Source: Paludibacteraceae bacterium
Lineage (GTDB): Bacteria > Bacteroidota > Bacteroidia > Bacteroidales > Paludibacteraceae
DNA: 64,000 nucleotides
Direction: 5' to 3'
NCBI GenBank assembly: GCA_024399955.1
Contig: JAKSNH010000008.1
Span: 1 to 64,000, forward strand
The notes beneath the pieces were generated by a model. That model worked only from the letters and a program-made list of their open reading frames with translations, was not told the DNA's origin and searched no databases. Of the stretch, positions 1-9,550 are shown in pieces; within the stretch, counting starts at the first letter, position 1; the number at the start of each line of letters is the position of its first letter. The translations under genes were made by a program, and so were the position numbers.

Positions 1-1
1 G

Positions 2-74
2 TGTCCCCCGAGGGACTCGAACCCTCGACCCATTGATTAAGAGTCAATTGCTCTACCAACTGAGCTAGGGAGAC
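2..74 (-). tRNA. tRNA-Lys (anticodon CUU)
   Basis: Read on the minus strand this folds as a complete cloverleaf: a 7-bp acceptor stem (GTCTCCC with GGGGGAC, one T-G pair), a D arm with AGCTCAGTTGGTAGAGC, an anticodon stem ATTGA/TCAAT around the loop CTCTTAA, which gives anticodon CUU, and a T arm containing GGTTCGAG. The CCA end is not encoded in full. It has its own promoter at 98-129. It decodes the lysine codon AAG. Confidence 0.95.
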
Positions 75-97
75 TCGCTTTCTCTCAAAAGCGGGTG

Positions 98-129
98 CAA
101 AGGTACTGCTTTTTTTTGACATGACCAAA
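98..129 (-). promoter_or_regulatory. promoter of tRNA-Lys
   Basis: On the minus strand a -33 TTTG (complement of 126-129) is followed after exactly 20 bases by TACCTTTG (complement of 98-105), the primary sigma factor motif of Bacteroidota. Transcription should begin about 15-20 bases upstream of the mature tRNA. Confidence 0.8.
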
Positions 130-155
130 TTTTTTACAAAAAAAATGCAAAAAAA

Positions 156-187
156 GTTGCAAATATGAGAAAAAAGTCGTACTTTTG
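156..187 (+). promoter_or_regulatory. promoter of the kinase-murU-addAB operon
   Basis: GTTG at 156-159, 20 bases, then TACTTTTG at 180-187. The box covers an upstream in-frame TTG (185), so that codon cannot lie in the message. This places the first start codon at ATG 206. Confidence 0.75.
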
Positions 188-205
188 TACCAAATTAGAT
201 TATCT

Positions 206-1564
206 ATGCAGCAAATAACCAATGGCGGAAGTAACCGCAAATACTTTAGGGCCGATGGATTTATCCATGTAGAAGGCACTAATCGCGACGAAAATCATGC
301 CTTTATCACGATGGCTAAGCACTTTAAATCTCAGGGATTGAACGTGCCGGAAGTCTATCGCGTGAGCGAAGACGAAATGCAATATGACATAGAGGACTTA
401 GGTAACGATATTCTATTTGACCTCATCACCAATGGTCGCACCACCGGTCACTTTAGTCAGGATGAGATAGACTTACTACGCGCAACTATGCGCGCGCTTG
501 CGCATTTCCAAATAAAAGGTGATCAAGGAATGGACTACAGCGTATGCTTTCCGCAACCGGAATTTAACACGCGCAGCGTGATGTGGGATCTGAATTACTG
601 GAAATACAGTTTTCTAAAAGCCACCGGCGTAGAGTTCCAAGAGGATAGGTTAGAGGATGACTTTGAAACGATGGCCGATAGACTGCTGCAGGCTCCTATC
701 CGCGCTTTCATGTACCGCGACTGCCAAAGTCGTAATATCATGATACACAACGGACAGCCTTACTTTATTGATTTTCAAGGTGGTCGCAAAGGTCCCGTCT
801 ACTACGACGTGGCATCTTTCCTATGGCAAGCCAAGGCTAATCTTAATAGCAAATTAAGAGACGAACTGATAGATGTCTATCTGGACGAACTGAAACACTA
901 TATATCGGTTGATTCAACGGCTTTCCGAACTACATTAAAACACTTTGTGCTCTTCCGAACGCTGCAGGTATTAGGGGCTTATGGTTTTAGAGGGTACTTT
1001 GAGAAAAAAACACACTTCTTGGAATCCGTCCCATTCGCCATTAACAACCTCAAGCAACTACTCGAGTGCAAGGATGGTTGGATGGCACATGACTATCCGT
1101 ATTTGAGCGAAGTAATACGACACTTAATTGCCCATTTTGATGCACAAAAGCCGGTTGTCTCTGCTGTCAACGACCGATTAACGGTACGTGTGTTCAGCTT
1201 TAGTTACAAGAAAGGTTTGCCCGAAGATATAAGCGGAAACGGTGGAGGATTCGTATTCGATTGCCGAGCCATTCATAATCCGGGACGATACGACGAATAT
1301 AAACAATTGACAGGCAAGGACCAACCCGTAATCGACTTTATTGAACGCAATGGCGACATGAAGCCCTTCATGGAGGCAGCCTATCAAATGGTGGACGCCA
1401 GCGTAAAGAAATACATCGAACGTGGCTTCACCAACCTGATGGTGAGTTTCGGATGCACAGGAGGGCAACACCGCAGCGTATATGGCGCAGAACAAATGGC
1501 TAAACATCTAAGGGAGAACTTCGATGTGGACGTAATAGTAACCCATAAAGAAAGAGAAGAATGA
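206..1564 (+). CDS. AmgK-like amino-sugar kinase fused to a RapZ C-terminal domain
   Basis: Seen: 452 residues. The N-terminal two thirds is an aminoglycoside/choline-kinase fold with a catalytic loop YRDCQSRNI near residue 170 (Asp and Asn of the Brenner motif, the usual His replaced by Tyr) and the metal-binding IDFQGG near 190. The last 120 residues are a RapZ (UPF0042) C-terminal domain: FDCRAIHNPGR near 348 and SFGCTGGQHRSV near 414-425. Known: AmgK phosphorylates the anomeric carbon of MurNAc/GlcNAc in cell-wall recycling and works with MurU; the RapZ C-terminal domain binds glucosamine-6-phosphate in enterobacteria. Inference: a cytoplasmic cell-wall sugar kinase whose activity may be tuned by an amino-sugar phosphate. 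The murU-like gene overlaps its stop by ATGA, which supports this pathway. The start is set by the promoter at 156-187. Confidence 0.75.
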   Translation: MQQITNGGSNRKYFRADGFIHVEGTNRDENHAFITMAKHFKSQGLNVPEVYRVSEDEMQYDIEDLGNDILFDLITNGRTTGHFSQDEIDLLRATMRALAHFQIKGDQGMDYSVCFPQPEFNTRSVMWDLNYWKYSFLKATGVEFQEDRLEDDFETMADRLLQAPIRAFMYRDCQSRNIMIHNGQPYFIDFQGGRKGPVYYDVASFLWQAKANLNSKLRDELIDVYLDELKHYISVDSTAFRTTLKHFVLFRTLQVLGAYGFRGYFEKKTHFLESVPFAINNLKQLLECKDGWMAHDYPYLSEVIRHLIAHFDAQKPVVSAVNDRLTVRVFSFSYKKGLPEDISGNGGGFVFDCRAIHNPGRYDEYKQLTGKDQPVIDFIERNGDMKPFMEAAYQMVDASVKKYIERGFTNLMVSFGCTGGQHRSVYGAEQMAKHLRENFDVDVIVTHKEREE

Positions 1565-2283
1565 AAGCGATGATCTTTGCTGCCGGATTGGGCACTCGTC
1601 TCAAACCGCTAACCGATAATATGCCTAAAGCCTTGGTGCCATTGGCCGGCAAGAGCCTGTTACAATGGCAAGTGGAGAAACTTACGCAAGCAGGTATAAG
1701 CGATATCATCGTTAATATACACCATAAAGGCGAAATGATAATCGACACCATCCAATCACAGCACGGGTGGGGAGCCAATATAACTATTTCTGACGAACGG
1801 GAACGGCTATTAGATACAGGAGGAGGCGTGCTAAAGGTGAAAGGAGAATGGCTAAAGGACGAAAAGTTATTAGTATGCAATGTGGATATACTAAGCAATA
1901 TAGACTTAGAGCAGTTGGTACATTCGGCTGGGCAGGAAAATACTTTGGTGGTCAGCGAACGTCCTACACAACGGTACTTATGCTTTGACGAAGACGGCTA
2001 CTTATGTGGTTGGACCAATATCGCTACCGGTCAACTGCGTGGCAAAGATGGACAACATCTCGCCTATAGCGGAATGGCAATACTACAAAGTAGTATGGAT
2101 AAATACTTGAAAATGGTGGCAGCCGAAAAAGGAGATGTGTTCGGATTAGTGGACGTGTATCTGAAAGCTGCAGAATGTGGCGAAAAAATAAAAGCCTACA
2201 TTCCAACGAACTACCGCATGATGGATGTCGGTAAATACGACCAATTAGAGCAAGCCGAACAATTTGCGCAACAACTAATGTGA
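1561..2283 (+). CDS. murU: MurU-like sugar-1-phosphate nucleotidyltransferase
   Basis: A 240-residue NTP-transferase. Near the start it has the nucleotide-binding signature AAGLGTRLKPLTDNMPKALV (residues 7-26), and VCNVDILSN near residue 104 carries the metal-binding Asp of this family. Its size and position directly after the AmgK-like kinase (4-base ATGA overlap) match MurU, which makes UDP-MurNAc from MurNAc-1-phosphate and bypasses de novo synthesis. Without biochemistry a glucose-1- or mannose-1-phosphate transferase remains possible, because the whole family shares this signature. It is cytoplasmic, with no signal peptide. The next gene, addA, begins 1 base after the stop. Confidence 0.7.
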   Translation: MKAMIFAAGLGTRLKPLTDNMPKALVPLAGKSLLQWQVEKLTQAGISDIIVNIHHKGEMIIDTIQSQHGWGANITISDERERLLDTGGGVLKVKGEWLKDEKLLVCNVDILSNIDLEQLVHSAGQENTLVVSERPTQRYLCFDEDGYLCGWTNIATGQLRGKDGQHLAYSGMAILQSSMDKYLKMVAAEKGDVFGLVDVYLKAAECGEKIKAYIPTNYRMMDVGKYDQLEQAEQFAQQLM

Positions 2284-2284
2284 T

Positions 2285-5155
2285 ATGAAGAGTTTGACCT
2301 TATGTAAGGCTTCGGCAGGAAGCGGCAAGACATTTACTTTGGCAGCGCACTATGTGGCGTTGCTATTAAGCGGAGAGAGTTTTCGCTCCATCTTAGCCGT
2401 GACCTTCACCAATAAAGCTACCGAGGAGATGAAGAAGCGTATCCTTACCTATTTATACGCCATCGCCAACGGTCAGGGTGGGGACTTCTTAAATAAAGTG
2501 CAAGCCATCAGACATGAGATGGGTACACTCTCGGACCATGAATCCGAGTATGATGTGGCACAACGAGCCAGACAACAATACGAAGCCATATTGGCCGACT
2601 ATGATCGGTTTAATATCAGCACCATTGATGCCTTCCTACAAGTCCTACTGCAAGGGATGGCTTATACAATAGGCACCGCCGCCGGATATGCCGTGGATAT
2701 AGATTCGGACCATGCCATTCGATTAGCTGTAGAGCAATTACTATCTACCCATATAGACGAACAAGAGGGACTGAAAGAAACCATTGCGACGTACCTGAAT
2801 AAACAGTTAGACGAAGAGCAAAAATGGGATGTGCGCGACCAACTAATCGGAATAGCTAAGGAACTATATCGCGAAAGTGTTCAGATGAACGAAGCCGATA
2901 TCGTCCTGGACCGCCATATCATTGCCGGTTATATTCAGGCAATGCAGCAAGAACAGGCCGAAGGTAAAGAGGTGACTATGGAGCACTTAGGCGAACTGAT
3001 GCTGCTATCCTACATTGCCTACCGTATCGATGTGAATGAGGCCGAGAGTAATAGCGTATTACTTGCCAAAACCGCCCATATCCTACATGCCGCCTTACAA
3101 CCGGGCGATGCAGACTTCATCTTAGAAAAAGTAGGCATCCGCTATCGGCACATCATGTTGGATGAGTTCCAAGACACCAGTACCTTGCAATGGGATAACT
3201 TCCTACATCTGATTCAAGAGATATTAGCCGGCGGAGGAACAACCCTCATTGTAGGCGATATCAAGCAAAGTATCTACCGCTGGCGTAATGGCGATTGGCA
3301 CATCATGGCATCCCTCAATAGCCATAATCCTATCTTAGGCAACTATATCGAAGAACAACCTTTAGTGACTAATTATCGGTCGCGAAAGGAGGTTGTGAAG
3401 TTTAATTTAGAGGTCTTCGCAGATAGGTACAGCGAAAAATGGAACAATACTCATATCGAAAAATATTATCGAGAAGGTAAAAAGGAAGGAGGATATGTAC
3501 AGCTAAGATGGTATCCGTATTCAGTAGCTCGAATGACAACTAAGAAGGATGGCACGATGCCATCTGAGGCGGTGATGAACTTGCGTTCGGATAGCCAAAA
3601 ACAAGCCTGTGTAGAGGATATGCTCAAGCAGATAGAAGAGCACTTGGCTGAAGGCGAAAAACCGCAAGATATGCTAATTCTGATTCGCGTCAAGAGTCAA
3701 GTAGATGATATCCTAAAAGAACATCAAACCTTGGCTGCGACCGGACACTATCCTCAATTAGCAACTCACCGATTAGTATCTAACGAGAGTTACTTACTGC
3801 GTGCTTCAAAAAGTGTACAGGCTATCATCGCTGCGCTACAATACGTAGATCGTCGTGACTTGGCTGCGCGGCATTTCGTCCACCTCCAATGCCCAACGAT
3901 TGACCTGCAACGATTTGACGAATTAGATAAACGAATGCCCTTATCCTTCCTTATCGAGGATGTAATCAGAATATGTATATGCCACAATGGCCAGTACCAA
4001 GGCGACGACATTGCATACTTGAACTGCTTCAAGGATAAAGTGCGTGAATTCGTGTCCCAATATGGCAGTTCACTAACCGAATTACTGAGGTACTGGGACG
4101 ACAAGATGCAAAACGATGCCATCCCATCCACAGACACCGGCGATATACGCATTATGACTATCCATGCCGCCAAAGGATTAGAAGCCAAGAATGTGTTCGT
4201 GCCCTTCTGTAATTGGAAGATGGAGGAAGATAAACATGGTTCATTACTATGGTGCCAAGCTGCACATCAACCGGCTGATACGAGTTATCACCTCAAACAA
4301 GTGCCTATCTCGCAAAGTAGTCAGATGATTACATCCGGTTATGCACAACCATATCAGGAGGAACACGACAATCAACGATTGGATAACACCAATCTATTGT
4401 ATGTCGCCCTAACTCGCGCTGCCGACCGACTATATGTCTATTGCCCGATTACTTACACGACCAAGATAGAAGGTGAGCCAACTGCGGCACACTTGCTGCT
4501 GATGGATAGGGAACAACTAACCAACCTCAAGGATATGTGGGAAAACTGGACCACGGATAAAGATAGATTTGCCGAATGGACAGCCGGAGATAAAACCTTA
4601 CCTGCATCCGTTAGTCAAAACTCCGGGGAGATGGTTGAACCCTTTAGCTTTGCTGACGCGGACGAGGAAACCGCTACTTTCTTTAGCGAAAACGAACATA
4701 TCACCTTCCGACAATCACAAGAGGCTAAGAATGGCAATAGAGACTTTGGTACATTATGCCACGATATTATGGCGCATATTCGCTATAAAGAGGATGCCAT
4801 GCACGTGCTACAAGCTTTTATGGCACAAGGTTTGATTCAATCCAAAGAGGAATATGAACATATAGAACAGGCACTCTTAGATATATGGCAACACCCACAA
4901 ATGGCGGAGTTCTTTAACGAGAAATGGACTATATGGAGCGAACGCACGATTCTGCCGGACGATTTCCGACCGGACCGTGTGATGGTGGACGAAACAAAAA
5001 AAGAAGCTATCGTACTGGACTATAAGTTTGGTAGAATGCGTGAGGAATACTATGACCAGGTTAAGCACTATATGATCCTGATTCACGAAATGGGATATAG
5101 CGTCAAAGGATGTATATGGTTGGCTAAAAAACAAGAATTACTATGGATTTCTTAG
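2285..5155 (+). CDS. addA: AddA-like UvrD-family helicase/nuclease subunit
   Basis: A 956-residue superfamily 1A helicase. Motifs in order: Walker A ASAGSGKTF (residues 8-16), AVTFTNKATEEM (motif Ia), Walker B LDEFQDTS near 292, GDIKQSIYRWRNGD (motif III), NYRSR (motif IV), MTIHAAKGLE (motif V) and LLYVALTRAADRL (motif VI). A C-terminal PD-(D/E)XK nuclease follows: RPDRVMVDE and VLDYKFG near 912. Together with the next gene it forms the AddAB type of double-strand break resection machine, the functional equivalent of RecBCD. It lies 1 base after murU and overlaps addB by 13 bases, so the two are translationally coupled. Both helicase and nuclease motifs are intact. Confidence 0.9.
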   Translation: MKSLTLCKASAGSGKTFTLAAHYVALLLSGESFRSILAVTFTNKATEEMKKRILTYLYAIANGQGGDFLNKVQAIRHEMGTLSDHESEYDVAQRARQQYEAILADYDRFNISTIDAFLQVLLQGMAYTIGTAAGYAVDIDSDHAIRLAVEQLLSTHIDEQEGLKETIATYLNKQLDEEQKWDVRDQLIGIAKELYRESVQMNEADIVLDRHIIAGYIQAMQQEQAEGKEVTMEHLGELMLLSYIAYRIDVNEAESNSVLLAKTAHILHAALQPGDADFILEKVGIRYRHIMLDEFQDTSTLQWDNFLHLIQEILAGGGTTLIVGDIKQSIYRWRNGDWHIMASLNSHNPILGNYIEEQPLVTNYRSRKEVVKFNLEVFADRYSEKWNNTHIEKYYREGKKEGGYVQLRWYPYSVARMTTKKDGTMPSEAVMNLRSDSQKQACVEDMLKQIEEHLAEGEKPQDMLILIRVKSQVDDILKEHQTLAATGHYPQLATHRLVSNESYLLRASKSVQAIIAALQYVDRRDLAARHFVHLQCPTIDLQRFDELDKRMPLSFLIEDVIRICICHNGQYQGDDIAYLNCFKDKVREFVSQYGSSLTELLRYWDDKMQNDAIPSTDTGDIRIMTIHAAKGLEAKNVFVPFCNWKMEEDKHGSLLWCQAAHQPADTSYHLKQVPISQSSQMITSGYAQPYQEEHDNQRLDNTNLLYVALTRAADRLYVYCPITYTTKIEGEPTAAHLLLMDREQLTNLKDMWENWTTDKDRFAEWTAGDKTLPASVSQNSGEMVEPFSFADADEETATFFSENEHITFRQSQEAKNGNRDFGTLCHDIMAHIRYKEDAMHVLQAFMAQGLIQSKEEYEHIEQALLDIWQHPQMAEFFNEKWTIWSERTILPDDFRPDRVMVDETKKEAIVLDYKFGRMREEYYDQVKHYMILIHEMGYSVKGCIWLAKKQELLWIS

Positions 5156-7866
5156 GGTTAGTATGCAATGATTTGATAGCTCGTGTGGGTTTTGAGCACT
5201 TGCGCGACTACACGGTGGTCTTTCCTATGAACCGTGCCACACTCTTTATGCGCGAAAAAATGCGTATCGCTATTCGTGAACGCTACGGAAAACCATGTTT
5301 GGCTCCTGAATTCACAACTATTAGCGGTTTGGTAGATAACCTAAGTTCCCTGCATAGCGAGGACGAGATATTGTCTGTCAGCCGGCTATATACCATCTTC
5401 AAGGAGGAAACACACTCAACTATGTCGATGGACGTATTCTATAACTGGGGACGGCAACTACTGCAGGACTTCAGTAATGTAGACATGGCCTTGGTGGATG
5501 CCGATGCACTATTCAGTAATAGCGTATATGCCCATACGTTAGAATCAGATAACCTGCCCGAAGAAACCAAAGCACGACTGCAGGAGTTATTAGGTCGCCA
5601 CGCCTTGTCGGAAGAACGTATTCAACTGAAAGACAGCTATCAGCAGGACTTTGAACAACTATGGCAACATCTGCCTACTATTTATCACCAATTCATACAG
5701 CAACAATCTCAAGACGGAGTAGGGAGCTCTGGTGCTAGATTACGTCAAGTAGTAGAGCATATCAACGATATGGATTTAGGTGATAGACATTTCGTATTCG
5801 TGGGATTCAACTACCTACTTAAAGGTGAGAAAGCATTGATGCTGTCCCTAAAAGATAGAAGTCTATTCTACTGGGATTATAACCCAACCTTCCATACCAA
5901 TAAGGATGCTTACCGTTTTATCCGTCAACATATTGCAGATGGACTTACCAATAGTACGCCAAATCAAGATACACCTGCCAATCAGCAACCAATCACACTA
6001 ATGGTTACTGCCGGAAATAATGCGCAAGCCCAATACGTGCACGAATGGTTACAAGGCAAAAAAGGTCCGACTGCCGTTGTCATAGCGGACGAAGGAATGT
6101 TAGAGCCGGTTATTTATGCACTACCTAATTCGGTTGCCGAACATGTCAATATAACCAAAGGATATCCCCTGCGTAACACACAAGTCTTCTATGAGATTAT
6201 CAAGTACCTGATGGATCCCAAGAATGATAAGACGGAGGCTGAAACAAATTATGCCGGCGTGTTGGAACGCTTAATGGAGCATATCAATCCATCACCTACC
6301 GACCCATTATTAGTGGAAGAACCTGAAAATAATGACCCTTTGCCGCCTAAGGCTTGGCAACAACTATTAACAGAGGAAAGTTTATATCAGGCAACGAAAG
6401 TCATCAGTCACTATATACGATTGATGAAGCAAAGCGTCTTAGACCAAATAGAAGACCTTAAAACACTCCGTAACTTATTGCGACGCCACCTGGAAAGTCT
6501 ATCCTTGCCTTTTCATGGAGAACCGGTCACAGATATCCAAGTAATGGGTGTGTTAGAGACGCGAGTGCTGGACTTTCAACATCTACTGATACTTAATGTG
6601 GAAGAAGGAGTAGTGCCACAAAAGAAACAGAATATAAGTTTTATCCCTTATTACCTGCGCAAATACTATGGCTTAGAAACCAACGACGAGTCGGCTGCCG
6701 CATATGCCTATAACTTCTTCCGATTGCTGCGTCGCTCCGAGGATGTAACGATTCTATTCTCCGAAGCAACTACGGCGACCGGCAAGAAATCCATGTCTCG
6801 CTTCCTAATGCAGATACTAACATCGGATGAGTTTAAGGTCACCAAAAAACGCTTAGTGGAATCTTGCCAAATTCATGATAAAGCGGTACAATTGATAGAC
6901 CCGGACCGCAAGAGCCTATTAGAGAAATGGGAAAAAGAGCAGAAACAAAATAAGCACCTGTCGCCATCGGCTATCAATACGTACTTAGACTGCAAGATGC
7001 GCTTTTACCTGCAGTACATCTTGGGACTAACCGAAACACCCAAACCATCGCCCATCTTAGCCGCTAACGAAATAGGTTCGCTTATCCATGCTACAATACG
7101 CTCTGCATACAAATCCATCTGTCCTACTTTGCCGGCTAATGTGAGTGCCGAAGCCATTGCGGACTTCCTTGCTCACGAACAACGGATACAACAAGCCTTA
7201 ATAGATGGATACACCTTGTTGAATAATGATTATCACAGTATTCATCCGGAGGAGACAGAACACTACAAGCAACAAGAACATGTCGTAGAGAACATTGTTG
7301 TTTTGTCGCACTTGCGCAAGGTGCTGAATAACGACATGGAAACCATACTTAACGAAGGAGCACTAACATTTGTCATGATGGAGGATAGCTGCTATACTTC
7401 TGTGCCGGTATTAACCAATCATGGTACGATTGTTTCGGTGGCTGTAGGGGGTATCGTGGACCGCTTAGATAGGATTCAAGGCACTACTCGCATCATCGAC
7501 TATAAGACCGGTTCGTATGATGCAAAAAAGATGACCTCAAATACAATCCAAGACCTATTTGACTCGGAAAAAACGCAACCATACGTACTGCAATTACTAA
7601 CATACTGCTTGGCTGCTCAAGAAACAGAAAAAGTCAATGGTTCCATCATGCCTGGCTTGTTGTTCACAGGCAAGAACTTGCGCTCGTTTGACCCGCATCT
7701 GTCCATCAATAAAGTGCCCATAACGGACTTTGCTCAGCAATGTCAAACCGAGTTCGCCGCAGGACTGAAGGAATTGGTATCCGAGATCGTTAATACAGAG
7801 TCATTCCCCAAAAATGAGTCAAAAAACTGCTCAGAATATTGTCCATTTAGACATTTATGCTATTAA
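5143..7866 (+). CDS. addB: AddB-like PD-(D/E)XK nuclease with Fe-S cluster
   Basis: A 907-residue partner of AddA. No Walker A motif is visible in the N-terminal half, so it probably acts as an inactivated helicase scaffold. The C-terminal third is a RecB-type nuclease: LSPSAINTYLDCKMRFYLQY near 605, and IIDYKTGSYD near 783 with the catalytic Asp and Lys. One Cys in the first motif (YLDCK) plus three at the very C-terminus (CSEYCPFRHLCY) are the four ligands expected for the [4Fe-4S] cluster of AddB. It acts on broken DNA ends in the cytoplasm. The 13-base overlap with addA supports a stoichiometric complex. It is the last gene of the operon. Confidence 0.9.
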   Translation: MDFLGLVCNDLIARVGFEHLRDYTVVFPMNRATLFMREKMRIAIRERYGKPCLAPEFTTISGLVDNLSSLHSEDEILSVSRLYTIFKEETHSTMSMDVFYNWGRQLLQDFSNVDMALVDADALFSNSVYAHTLESDNLPEETKARLQELLGRHALSEERIQLKDSYQQDFEQLWQHLPTIYHQFIQQQSQDGVGSSGARLRQVVEHINDMDLGDRHFVFVGFNYLLKGEKALMLSLKDRSLFYWDYNPTFHTNKDAYRFIRQHIADGLTNSTPNQDTPANQQPITLMVTAGNNAQAQYVHEWLQGKKGPTAVVIADEGMLEPVIYALPNSVAEHVNITKGYPLRNTQVFYEIIKYLMDPKNDKTEAETNYAGVLERLMEHINPSPTDPLLVEEPENNDPLPPKAWQQLLTEESLYQATKVISHYIRLMKQSVLDQIEDLKTLRNLLRRHLESLSLPFHGEPVTDIQVMGVLETRVLDFQHLLILNVEEGVVPQKKQNISFIPYYLRKYYGLETNDESAAAYAYNFFRLLRRSEDVTILFSEATTATGKKSMSRFLMQILTSDEFKVTKKRLVESCQIHDKAVQLIDPDRKSLLEKWEKEQKQNKHLSPSAINTYLDCKMRFYLQYILGLTETPKPSPILAANEIGSLIHATIRSAYKSICPTLPANVSAEAIADFLAHEQRIQQALIDGYTLLNNDYHSIHPEETEHYKQQEHVVENIVVLSHLRKVLNNDMETILNEGALTFVMMEDSCYTSVPVLTNHGTIVSVAVGGIVDRLDRIQGTTRIIDYKTGSYDAKKMTSNTIQDLFDSEKTQPYVLQLLTYCLAAQETEKVNGSIMPGLLFTGKNLRSFDPHLSINKVPITDFAQQCQTEFAAGLKELVSEIVNTESFPKNESKNCSEYCPFRHLCY

Positions 7867-7878
7867 ATAATAATTAAA

Positions 7879-7910
7879 TTTGCATATATGCGAATTTATT
7901 TGTACCTTTG
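7879..7910 (+). promoter_or_regulatory. promoter of the ROK kinase operon
   Basis: TTTG at 7879-7882, exactly 20 bases, TACCTTTG at 7903-7910. The -33 element is the start of TTTGCATATATGCGAA, a near-palindrome that recurs at several other promoters in the window. The 5' leader is about 26 bases. Confidence 0.8.
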
Positions 7911-7942
7911 CAGCAGAAAATTAACTTAAAATCAAATTATAT

Positions 7943-8902
7943 ATGGAAAAACCTTATGTATTAGGCCTTGATATGGGCGGAACAAACAGTGTATTAGGTG
8001 TAGTAGATGCTCGCGGTCAAGTTTTGGCGCGCACATCCATCAAAACCCAACAGTTCACAGACATTAATGAGTATGTAGACGCTCTCTATACGGAGGCTGT
8101 CAAGATTGTAGATCCTCTTGGAGGCTTTGACGCTTTTAGAGGTCTTGGTGCCGGCGTTCCTAATGGTAACTACTATACCGGCAACATTGAGTTCGCTCCC
8201 AACCTGCCATGGAAGGGCGTGGTACCCTTTGCTGAGTTGATGAGCAAGAAATTCGGTATTCCTTGCAAAATCACTAATGATGCCAATGCAGCTGCACAAG
8301 GAGAGATGATTTATGGTGCAGCCAAAGGTATGAAGGACTTTATTATGATTACATTAGGCACCGGTGTTGGTTCCGGTATCGTGATTGATGGTAAAGTTGT
8401 TTACGGCAACGATGGCTTTGCCGGTGAATTGGGACACGTATGTATCGATCGCAGCGAGAACGCTCGTTTATGCGGTTGCGGAGGTAAAGGTCACTTAGAG
8501 GCTTATGCCAGCGCTACAGGTGTCGCTAGAACGGCGAAAGAGATTATTTCTACCACCACCAAACCCACTGTGCTACGTCAATTAGATATTGATAGCATCA
8601 CTTCCTACGATGTGTTTAAGGCTGCCGAAGCCGGAGACGAAGTGGCAAAGGAAATCTTTGACTTTACCGGTAAGTGCTTAGGAGAAGCCTTTGCTAACTT
8701 TGTGGTCTTCTCGGCTCCCGAAGCTATTATTATGTTCGGTGGACTGACTAAAGCCGGTCATTGGCTGATGGATCCTATCGTCAAATCGCTGAACGATAAC
8801 GTAATGCGTTTATGGAAGAACAAAGTTAAAGTGCTCTTCTCTGAACTGAAAGAAGCAGATGCTGCTGTGCTGGGAGCTAGCTCTTTGGCTTGGGAAGCAT
8901 AA
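7943..8902 (+). CDS. glk: ROK-family glucokinase / sugar kinase
   Basis: A 319-residue ROK kinase. The N-terminal phosphate-binding motif LGLDMGGTNSVLG (residues 7-19) and a second ATP motif TLGTGVGSGIVIDG (near 138) are present. The ROK zinc site is complete: GHVCIDRSENARLCGCGGKG, with the His and three Cys near 167-183. HLEAYASATGV follows. Known: the family phosphorylates glucose, N-acetylglucosamine or N-acetylmannosamine in the cytoplasm; residues near the active site do not let me choose with certainty, and glucokinase is the usual assignment in this phylum. It has its own promoter and is followed without a gap by a polysaccharide deacetylase gene. Confidence 0.85.
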   Translation: MEKPYVLGLDMGGTNSVLGVVDARGQVLARTSIKTQQFTDINEYVDALYTEAVKIVDPLGGFDAFRGLGAGVPNGNYYTGNIEFAPNLPWKGVVPFAELMSKKFGIPCKITNDANAAAQGEMIYGAAKGMKDFIMITLGTGVGSGIVIDGKVVYGNDGFAGELGHVCIDRSENARLCGCGGKGHLEAYASATGVARTAKEIISTTTKPTVLRQLDIDSITSYDVFKAAEAGDEVAKEIFDFTGKCLGEAFANFVVFSAPEAIIMFGGLTKAGHWLMDPIVKSLNDNVMRLWKNKVKVLFSELKEADAAVLGASSLAWEA

Positions 8903-9550
8903 ATGCGTATCAATCCGAATATATTATATCAGATTCCCTCGTGGCTGCAACGATTGGTTCCGGGGGTAGAATGGAGGGGAGATACAACGCACAAATGTGT
9001 CTATCTCACCTTTGATGATGGTCCGGTACCTGAGGTAACTCCTCAGGTATTGGACATTTTAGACCATTATCAAGTTAAAGCCTCCTTCTTTTGGGTAGGG
9101 GAGAACGTATATCGTTATCCTGAACTGGCTCAGGAAGTGTTCTGTAGAGGACATCAGATTGGCAATCACACCTTTAATCATCTGCCCGGTATCCGCGTCA
9201 GCCATTCAATCTATTCTATGAACTGGCAATTATGCGACGAAGTGATAACAAAAACCTTAGGTCCTAAGTGGAAGAGTCATCTGTTCCGTCCTCCTTATGG
9301 ACGAATGCGTCCTCGCCAGCAAAAACAAGTAGGAAAGGACCATCGTATTATCCTTTGGGATATACTCACGCATGATTACAATAAGGATTACACGCCCGCA
9401 CGCATTACGCGCATAGTGCAACGATATATGCGTAATGGCAGTATCATTCTCATGCACGACAGTAAAAAAAGTGCCCCCAATACATTAGAGGCACTTCCTA
9501 TGATTATTGAATGGCTTCAAGCCGAAGGGTACGAGTTCCGTACACTATAA
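8903..9550 (+). CDS. NodB-type polysaccharide deacetylase
   Basis: A 215-residue carbohydrate esterase family 4 protein. Motifs: TFDDGPVPEVT (motif 1, catalytic Asp plus metal Asp, near residue 37), HQIGNHTFNHL (motif 2, metal His), RPPYGRMRP (motif 3), LWDILTHDY (motif 4) and IILMHDS (motif 5). These enzymes remove acetyl groups from N-acetylglucosamine in peptidoglycan or other polymers. There is no clear signal peptide, although PSWLQRLVPG lies near the N-terminus, so its location is uncertain. The start abuts the stop of the kinase gene, so they are co-transcribed. Its stop touches the stop of the convergent gene at 9551 with no spacer. Confidence 0.85.
   Translation: MRINPNILYQIPSWLQRLVPGVEWRGDTTHKCVYLTFDDGPVPEVTPQVLDILDHYQVKASFFWVGENVYRYPELAQEVFCRGHQIGNHTFNHLPGIRVSHSIYSMNWQLCDEVITKTLGPKWKSHLFRPPYGRMRPRQQKQVGKDHRIILWDILTHDYNKDYTPARITRIVQRYMRNGSIILMHDSKKSAPNTLEALPMIIEWLQAEGYEFRTL

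Noticed and set aside
3790..4188. Long minus-strand frames inside addA, gcvP, nrdJ and other genes
   Set aside because: They are shadows of well-supported coding regions.
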